This document shows, in pieces, positions 57,401 through 64,000 of a DNA stretch of 64,000 nt. The position numbers and the translations under genes were made by a program. Source of the stretch: Fratercula arctica (lineage: Eukaryota > Chordata > Aves > Charadriiformes > Alcidae); contig CANTUZ010000020.1 in NCBI GenBank assembly GCA_947846985.1, positions 6,421,459-6,485,458 of the forward strand, given 5' to 3'. Below the pieces are notes generated by a model. That model saw only the letters and a list, made by a program, of their open reading frames with translations. It was not told where the DNA came from and did not search any database. Every line of letters begins with the position of its first letter. Position 1 is the first letter of the stretch.

Positions 57401-60400
57401 ACAGGACAGAGCCTTTAGTATTTTGTACCAACAATGGAATTGGGAAGATTTGTTCTTTGGGACTGTAAACTTACTCCTGTGCAAATTTAAACAGCCCTAA
57501 GACACCAGAGAATCTGGTTTTGCATGGGTCTAACAGCTATTCCCGTAACATCAAGGAGTTGCTTTTTCAGAGGCTTGACTTCAAACAGCAGTAAGCGGAG
57601 AGGATACAGGCGTTCTCAGTATCGGTGGTGGAAAAACAGCCTACGTGAACTCTTTGCTAGAAATTTTATCTGAATTTGCATGCAGTCTGGTTTCAGAAAA
57701 CCTAAGAAGCCTGACTAACACTGAGAAGAGATTATAATAAGGCAAATGAATCATCACTGTTGCCCTCTATCCCCCTGCCCAACTGCTAGATGTTGCAACA
57801 CAGACCCAACCTATTTCCTAAGGGAACCAGCAATACAAGACCTTAGCACCAGCCGGAGCTTTTGGGAGGCGCGTTGCAGGAGGGACCATCAGGCAGGGAA
57901 GAGGGCTGTATGCGGGGCTGGGCGGCAGCTACACTTCTGCCAGCCCCAGCCAGACTAACCTGAAATCCCCTCGCTCTTAACTTCTCATCTCGCTGCAAGT
58001 ATCTGCACTCAGTAACCAGAGGAACTGCCTCAGGAGACTTTTTCAATGCGTAAAAGTCTTACTTCCCCTACATCCCATTTATTCTGAGATTGTGAAGGGC
58101 TTATTTGAACTCCGAGCATTGAAAAGACTTTGACCAAATTTACCCACGATATTATGGATGAAGAAAAGGGAGGAAGTGAATCAAAACACAAGCTAACGAA
58201 ACATTGGGGGCATATTGTATAGTTCATGATTCCACACATTGGTTCAATTGTTTTTTTCCCTAGGGTCAGCTGAATGAAGATAAACTGAAGTGTAAACTAA
58301 GGGCACTTGAAAATCAGCTGCAGGCCTGCACCCAGGTAATGTCTGATTGCTGAGAAACAAACATGGGTGAAGAAAGGCATGAAAAGAAAATACTGAACCA
58401 TGTAATTAGGTTGGGTCTCAGTTTCTAGAGCAATCTGATTAGATACGGATCTGAAAACGATTTTTCCTCTTTGCTGAAGCAATGCTTCATAGCAAATTAG
58501 CAGGAGCATTTACACACTCTAGATTTGCTAATATTCAGGCTTAGCAAGATTAGGAATATGTCAGATAAAACCCTTCAAGCACTTTAATTCTTCCTTTAAA
58601 GAGTTACTCAAAGGAGTGTGTGAAGAAGATCCTGATAGAGATGGAGGACCAGAAGCAGACCTACGAGCAGAAGGCAAAAGAGGCTCTTCAGAAGATGCTG
58701 GAAGATAAGCTCCAAACAGAGCAGCAGCTGCAAAACTCGCAGGTAAGCAACATGTTTTACACCTGGCTTTGCTTTAACATAGTCTCACCGCAACAAAGAG
58801 CCCCCACGTTTCAGGGAAAGGTTATTACTAGCTCACCATTAGCAACAAAGATGCAAAAATACCATTTTTTAGCTACTGAGCAAAGTCCAAAGCAGCTTAG
58901 TGGCAACCTGTGCTCATTTTGCGAGCCGCACATGAAGTTATTAAAATCGGCACACAGTTGGGGAAATATACTGCTGTTTGGCAGTTTTAAGTGTAATCCC
59001 TTTTCCTCCACCATCCATTTGTCACATTCCCTGCTCTGCACACACACGGGCAGCAACAAGCCACTCACACAGCCATCCAGAGCACAAGGTCTCCAGAGAC
59101 GCTTTTTCTTGTTGCTCTTTTATATGAAAATGTATTTTCCCCAAGAGGTAGCAATGTGCTTTGACCCACAGGATAACTGGTATTTTCAGAAAAGCAAGTA
59201 AATCTTATCACAAATACTACCAGGCTTCTAAATCCTCCCGGCAGCATGGGAACTCGGGTTCCACAGCGAACCCTCTGCCCGTGTGCACTCTGTCCATCAG
59301 ATGGCATCAGCCCCACGCAGGTTACTATAACCCCGGTGCCGGAGGCAGCAGCTGCCCCAGCCCTGCGCACAGCCTGGCTCCTGTGAGTGCCCACGGGTGT
59401 TGTTCAGGGCATGGTCCCGCTGGGCTGTGGGTCACAGCCCATCCGTGGGTCCTCACTCTCCTCCCCAGAGAAGCCTGGCAGCAACGAGAGAGGACCTGGC
59501 CTTCTGGAAAGAGCACTACACCACGCTCAAAGCTGAATTGACCAAGATGACCACGACACACACTGAGCTTGAGAACAGCTTCCACAATTTGCAAAGCGAA
59601 CTGCAGGTACATAAATTCTCTGTGGGAACAGCATCCATAGGAGTTTGTGTTTCCCGATTTGCAGAGGGAAGCCCCCAGGCTCAGATCACTATGTAAAAAA
59701 AAGGCCCTTTGATGAAGCACAGCGGCCATATGTGCTACCCGGTCCTCAGCTCGGGGCTGCCTTTCGCTGCCAGAAAAGCAGCGATGCCACGGGCTCACCG
59801 TCTGCCCATGGCACAGTGCCGGGGTTGGGCTGATGCCGAGGCTTTTCTCTCCCCCAGCAAGCGGCCGGGCAGAACGAGCAGCTCCATCAGGCCCTGCACA
59901 GCCTGCAGAGCGAGCACGCCGCGCTCCACCGGCAAGCCAGCACCTTGCGGGAGGAAAACAACCAGAAGGCAGAGCACATCAGCACCATCGAAGGTATCAC
60001 GTACATGGGAATGGTGGAGGGGGTCTGTCCTCCCAACACAGGATAAATGGAAAATACTCTTAAAATCCTGCTCCTTAAAGCCTAGCACACACACATGCAA
60101 AAGGCACTCTCTCTTTCAATGTGTCTCACATCTCAGCTTGCCAAGAAAGCCTCTGGTTTCCGAAGGGTTCCTAAAGTCGTTTCTAACTAGATTAAAGGAC
60201 CTCAGAGAAGTCAACTGACTTTGCTAGAAGAAAGGATGGAATGGGAGACCTGAAAAAAGAAAGAAGAAGAGTCCTCAGCTTTGATGAGGACTTTAGCATC
60301 CTCTGTCAGATCCATCAAACACAGAAATACAAGCCTGTGCAGGTGGCGAGGCAGCACCTGTTACTGTCTCAGGTCTCTGCATGGTGGGGGATATTAGCAG

Positions 60401-63167
60401 CATATAAACCCATGCTAATAGTGTCTTAAAAGACCAGTTCAGCTAGAGACAAGGAAACTTTAACAGCTAAAAATCCCATCCCTTCAGAGAAGAAAGTCCA
60501 GTGTAGCCAACAACATCCAGCCCACTTTACACATCTGGAGAAAGTTGCCATCCTCACATAAAGATACACAGAGATTTACATCAACCTTAATCTTCTTATT
60601 ATTTCAGAAAAACTGCAAAAAGAACAAAACCAGAAGGTAACATTGGAGGCAACAATCAGCCACTTGCACAGTAAGTGACACAAAGACATGCAAAGTAAGA
60701 GACCTGCATTAGCGCTGCAGACAGTAACAGCGGCTTTTCATGTTCACAGACTTGATACAGAAACAGAGCAACGAACAGAAGATCCGGGAGATGACGGTGC
60801 AAAGGAAAGGTCAGCAAACTTTGTAACTCCCACCTAGCAATCCTCTCACTGGACACAGGAATGTTAGACCTTATTCTAGGAGAAGTCTCCATTGGTTTGG
60901 AATAAAGGATTATTTTAAAGCTGCACAAAGCGAGTTATTATATTTTCCTAGTTAACATTAAAATGTAAGTGTATTTATGATGGCAAAGAGCATAAAAAAT
61001 AAATGGATTTCATTGCAAATTCTACTTCAGTGACTATGCCATTTTTTTCCCCAAGCAAAGTACATTCCAGTTTATAGTTGCAACTACATTCGCACTTGAA
61101 AAAAATAATAAAAATAATTTTAAGTTTCCCTCCCTTCCATTTCTGGCAACTACTTAGATATATTCCTCTAATGATGATTAACTTGCAGCTACAGCAGAGG
61201 CAGGCCTGTGATAACTAACTCAGCTCCTGTGTCCTCTGCTGTGTGCATAGCACACAAATATTATCTTTAAACTGTGCTGAGTAAACAAGATCTAAAGCAA
61301 GCTGAAAGCCTGGACCTGTTTCTCATCAGAAGCCTGACTGTTTTCTAGACCAGGTTTCCACCACGCAGACCCCACCTCTCACTCCTGCCAAGGAAAAACA
61401 AAACGCTCTGTTAGAGCTCCCCGAGGAGGAGGAGGAGGGAGAAGAAAGTCTGAAGGATGAGATGCAGAAAAGGACATCCCAACTTACAGCAAAGGAAAAT
61501 GAGGTGAGGAAGCCACTGAATCCCCTGCTGGGGAGCGAGCTGCCAGTGTAAGTGCTCTAGCAGCACAACACAAAGATCCTGGAGGCAACCTGAGCTTAGT
61601 ATCTCCTGTAAGGATTATATCTGCTGAATTTTTATCCTGATGCCAGCCTCACCTAAACCCCCGATGCAGCATCTGCATGCAATGGCTGGGCACCAGCAGA
61701 GCCCTCTCCATACAAACCCATTCCTGCTCTCACAGACAGCAGGGTCTCACCAGTCTCACCGGGAAAAGCCAAAGCCACACTTTAAGAGCTGAAGCCCTGA
61801 GCACAAAGGAAGGAGAGGAGGAAAATAAAAGGCTTGCAAGTTAACAGGAAAGGTCTGCTAACAGAAGCAATGCCCTTACAACTGGGCTGCAAAAAATTTC
61901 AAAGCTTTCCAATCTCTTACATGCTCTTTCCCACATAAGAGACTGTTTTCAAGACACAAGACTGGTATCACAAACTGTGCCCTCTGCCAACCATCAGCCC
62001 CATAGTTCTTAGAAAGGATTTATAAAAAAGGATTTATAACTTACTGTAGCAGAGCTTAGAGTCACACAGGAGAACAGCTTGTCCTACTGACCCACGCTGG
62101 TGAGTGCACCACCACCATCAGGCATCACCCAGCATCACCTGGGGAAGGGCTTTGTAAAGCACAATCACAGCAAAGGGAACACCTGGGGGGGCCCAGCTGC
62201 CCCCACAGCGGCTCTTGCAGCCTCCGGGCCCAGGCAGTCTCCTTCCACTGCCGCCGCCCTGCTCACAGGGAAGGCAGCAGGGTCTCATGTTCAGGAAAAA
62301 AGGCGCTCCCTGGGTTTTGGGGTTGCGCAGTGCAACCAAGGTGTCTGTCCCATGTGTCCCAGGTTCAGGGGGCTTAAGGAACTCTGCAACTGCTCTCACA
62401 ATCAGTGAAATACAGACTCAGTTTCAGAATGAGAGGAAAAGCCTGCCACAAGTTTGCACTCCAAGTCTTCTTCCTGACCTGCACACACCTGTGGTCATAA
62501 AAAATAACTATTGCTTTTTTCTTCCATGTAGTGTGAAAGATGACAACAAAGTCACAGGATGGAAACTGACAGGGCATTGCCTCTGTCACCACGTTCCCAG
62601 TAACACTGATGTCTGCTCTGTCCCCCATAGGTACATATGGACATACAAGTAGCAGAAGTGAAAATCCCCCGTCACTGCAGTGACAGTGCATGGGCGAAGC
62701 GCTGCAGCCGCTGCGGGAGCCCTGCCGGTCTCGGTGCGTACAAGAGTGAGGGGATCCCTCCTGCTAACAGCCCCTCGCTCTGCTTGCAGTGCATGGAGCT
62801 GCGCTCGGAGCTGGAGGCCCTGAGCGAGGAGTACCGCTCCTGCCTGACCAGGCTGCGCCAGTGCCGGGACGAGCTCAACCACTTCCAGAGCAAGCAGGCA
62901 AAGGTGGGAGGCATTCCTCGCCCCGACTCCCAGTGCTTCCGGACCGAGGCTGTGGATTGGTCCGGGAAAAATTCCTGCATTTATTTGTGCAGTGCAGAAA
63001 GATGAATGACATGTTTGCTAGGGATGAGATGAGAAGTTTCTTCTCCCCACCAATTTCCTAGTAACATTTGCTTCTCCTTCCAGAGACGGCGCAGTTACTG
63101 GATCCCTCTCCTGGTGGCAGTGATAGCAATGGCCATAGCCACCTTCCTCGCAACTTACAGACCATGA
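50925..63167 (+). CDS. TRAF3IP3: TRAF3-interacting JNK-activating modulator (T3JAM)
   Basis: Coiled-coil, membrane-anchored adaptor of lymphoid cells that binds TRAF3 and, in mammals, supports JNK, MAVS and ERK signalling. CDS exons: 50981-51429, 53435-53459, 53890-53919, 54208-54303, 58264-58335, 58602-58742, 59469-59606, 59858-59993, 60608-60670, 60750-60809, 61349-61503, 62790-62903, 63084-63167 (1563 nt, 520 codons; human 551). The N-terminus (SETYDEKCERRHETRENLRR, NVTTCRRLGR) is basic. From about 150 to 490 it is mostly long helix, with LKEALHRELLLKQKMVILQE and IEMEDQKQTYEQKAKEALQK closely matching human. Residues about 499-516 form the C-terminal transmembrane anchor. The start ATG is the one matching human MIS...; an earlier in-frame ATG lies in the intron. 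The donor of the first coding exon is uncertain; everything after it is solid. Confidence 0.95.
53435..53459 (+). CDS. TRAF3IP3: TRAF3IP3 micro-exon (25 nt)
   Basis: Encodes CGIAVLNK after completing the previous codon. Excellent acceptor (TTTATTTTAG) and donor AAG|GTAAGC. Matches human YGVAVLDK. Confidence 0.82.
53890..53919 (+). CDS. TRAF3IP3: TRAF3IP3 micro-exon (30 nt)
   Basis: Encodes EMVQLSNYLK, matching human EIIQLSDYLK. Acceptor CCCTTTCAG, donor AAG|GTAGGT, phase 0 both sides. Confidence 0.9.
54208..54303 (+). CDS. TRAF3IP3: TRAF3IP3 coiled-coil exon
   Basis: Encodes residues 169-200, EALHRELLLKQKMVILQELF and STLLQASEKSWQ, the most conserved stretch against human. Acceptor CCTGCAG, donor CAG|GTACCT. 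Followed by a 4-kb intron. Confidence 0.96.
54304..58263 (+). other. TRAF3IP3 intron, 4 kb, no feature seen
   Basis: Mostly AT-rich unique-looking sequence with homopolymer runs, including T8/A11 around 56941-56960. No additional exon, repeat family or RNA gene recognised. Confidence 0.55.
58264..58335 (+). CDS. TRAF3IP3: TRAF3IP3 coiled-coil exon
   Basis: Encodes residues 201-224, GQLNEDKLKCKLRALENQLQ and ACTQ, against human GQLNEDKLKGKLRSLENQLY. Acceptor CCCTAG, donor CAG|GTAATG. Confidence 0.96.
58602..58742 (+). CDS. TRAF3IP3: TRAF3IP3 coiled-coil exon
   Basis: Encodes residues 225-271, SYSKECVKKILIEMEDQKQT through LEDKLQTEQQLQNSQ. The acceptor is TTTAAAG, weak in pyrimidines just before AG, but the frame and human match fix it. 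Donor CAG|GTAAGC. Confidence 0.94.
59469..59606 (+). CDS. TRAF3IP3: TRAF3IP3 coiled-coil exon
   Basis: Encodes residues 272-317: RSLAATREDLAFWKEHYTTL and ELENSFHNLQSELQ. Acceptor CCCCAG, donor CAG|GTACAT. Confidence 0.94.
59858..59993 (+). CDS. TRAF3IP3: TRAF3IP3 coiled-coil exon
   Basis: Encodes residues 318-362: QAAGQNEQLHQALHSLQSEH and TLREENNQKAEHISTIE. Acceptor CCCCAG, donor G|GTATCA. Confidence 0.93.
60608..60809 (+). CDS. TRAF3IP3: TRAF3IP3 two short coiled-coil exons
   Basis: Exons 60608-60670 (KLQKEQNQKVTLEATISHLH) and 60750-60809 (LIQKQSNEQKIREMTVQRK), separated by a 79-bp intron. Donors A|GTAAGT and G|GTCAGC; phases chain without a stop. Heptad-like helix. Confidence 0.9.
61349..61503 (+). 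CDS. TRAF3IP3: TRAF3IP3 acidic linker exon
   Basis: Encodes residues 404-455: DQVSTTQTPPLTPAKEKQ, LLELPEEEEEGEESLKDEMQ and KRTSQLTAKENE. A run of five Glu breaks the coiled coil; its end matches human LQLQAKEKE. Acceptor TTCTAG, donor GAG|GTGAGG. Confidence 0.92.
62790..62903 (+). CDS. TRAF3IP3: TRAF3IP3 distal coiled-coil exon
   Basis: Encodes residues 456-493: CMELRSELEALSEEYRSC and LTRLRQCRDELNHFQSKQAK, closely parallel to human ELHSELDNLSDEYLSCLRKL. Acceptor TTGCAG, donor AAG|GTGGGA. Confidence 0.96.
63084..63167 (+). CDS. TRAF3IP3: TRAF3IP3 last exon: C-terminal membrane anchor
   Basis: Encodes RRRSYWIPLLVAVIAMAIAT and FLATYRP, then TGA. Basic residues precede an 18-residue hydrophobic helix with a very short tail, the tail-anchor arrangement of mammalian TRAF3IP3. 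Acceptor TTCCAG. Confidence 0.96.
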   Translation, partial: RRRSYWIPLLVAVIAMAIATFLATYRP

Positions 63168-63314
63168 AGGACCTTCTCGATAACTGACCTCACTGCAGGA
63201 ACTGACTTCTGCTTCACCAGCAGCAACACACCCTCGCTGCAGTGCACCTTCTGCTGTTTCCTACTTGTTTGGTTCATATCCTGAGCTGGTCTCACTCCAA
63301 ACTCCCACAGCTCC

Positions 63315-63320
63315 AATAAA
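63315..63320 (+). terminator. TRAF3IP3: Poly(A) signal of TRAF3IP3
   Basis: AATAAA 148 nt after the stop codon, with T-rich sequence downstream. Predicts the transcript end near 63340. Confidence 0.8.
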
Positions 63321-63339
63321 AGCTGGGAGATCTTCCCTT

Positions 63340-64000
63340 TCCTTGGCTGCTTTGGTTATTCTGCGTCAGTTGAAGTTTGTGCTACCCAGTCCCCGTGGCG
63401 CTGAGGCACAAAGCCACTCCAGCTGCCGCTGTCAGGGCTCATGGGGGGCGGGAGGGACAGGGCTCCCGTGCCCTTGGGATCCAGTCTGCCTGATTTTCAT
63501 GCCCGGCAACTGAGAGGACTACATAATTATCTTCCTTTATTTATTCCTCCCTAAATGCAAGATATTCAACCCTGGACCATCTCTACTAGTGCCTGACAAA
63601 GAAACCCGGCTCAGGAAGGCTTTTTAGCACAGTCCTTGTGGGCTCAGTTCAGCCCACCACTCCGTGAGCCTGTCTCGTGGCCAAGCGTTCCCACAGCCAC
63701 CTCTGCTTCCCCTCCACTGCCAGCGCCAGACGAATTCCACAGACATGAGTTTTAAGCCCCTTTTGGAGCTGTACTGTCCAGGTGTTACGGTAGCAATTGC
63801 CCCTCGTTCAAGCGCAGGCTCAGCTATGAGGCGGTGTGTCACACCACGTTGCACAAGTAGTAAATATGATATGGAGCCTACTTCACAAATTCAAAATACT
63901 GTGGCATTCAAATTTTTTATTAATCCTCAGCTGTTCGCAGTAAACAAATATACTCTGACTTTATGGGGCACACTGCAGCGAGGAAGGAGGCCGCAGAGCA
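63340..64000. other. Right edge, no gene recognised
   Basis: In human, C1orf74 then IRF6 follow TRAF3IP3 on the opposite strand. I looked for minus-strand coding sequence here; the one open stretch (63624-63854) shows no similarity I recognise and no splice context. Confidence 0.5.

Noticed and set aside
63624..63854. Possible C1orf74 coding sequence on the minus strand
   Set aside because: Expected by synteny, but the translated segment shows no similarity that I recognise; the gene probably lies beyond the window.

Overview
The window is vertebrate nuclear DNA, almost certainly from a bird. Coding sequence is split into short exons with GT-AG introns. Intergenic DNA carries 3' ends of CR1 LINEs, the dominant avian repeat, and one solo LTR of a type I recall as common in Neoaves. 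The gene order LAMB3 (minus) - G0S2 (plus) - HSD11B1 (plus, here two tandem copies) - TRAF3IP3 (plus) is the order known from human 1q32 and, as I recall, chicken chromosome 26.

Layout. Positions 1-18,330 hold the 5' two thirds of LAMB3 on the minus strand. Fifteen exons (2-16 by human numbering) encode 779 codons: signal peptide, laminin N-terminal domain, LE repeats and the start of the coiled-coil arm. The 3' exons lie left of the window and the non-coding first exon was not located. Positions 18,331-29,930 are non-coding and contain a solo LTR, a CR1 fragment, an AT-rich block and AP-1-like sites. Positions 30,030-31,100 hold G0S2, with a TATA box, CpG-rich 5' exon, one intron, a single coding exon and a poly(A) signal. 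Positions 31,100-37,200 show no gene.

Positions 37,234-47,465 hold two complete tandem HSD11B1-like genes with identical exon phases and almost identical exon sizes. Both keep the SDR catalytic residues at the human positions (S170, Y183, K187). Copy A (309 codons) ends in a very GC-rich last exon with a proline-rich extension and carries two oppositely oriented CR1 fragments in its last intron. Copy B (293 codons) has the usual length. Positions 50,925-63,320 hold TRAF3IP3: 13 coding exons, 520 codons, a long coiled coil and a C-terminal membrane anchor. The last 0.7 kb shows no gene.

Functionally the genes are neighbours rather than a pathway: basement-membrane adhesion (LAMB3), lipolysis control (G0S2), glucocorticoid activation (HSD11B1) and lymphoid signalling (TRAF3IP3). 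I found no unknown gene system. The most interesting points are the HSD11B1 tandem pair with a near-identical patch (possible gene conversion), the GC-rich diverged last exon of copy A, and the alternative donors and micro-exons of TRAF3IP3. Exon joins come from splice consensus, phase continuity and remembered similarity to the human proteins; no alignment was run.
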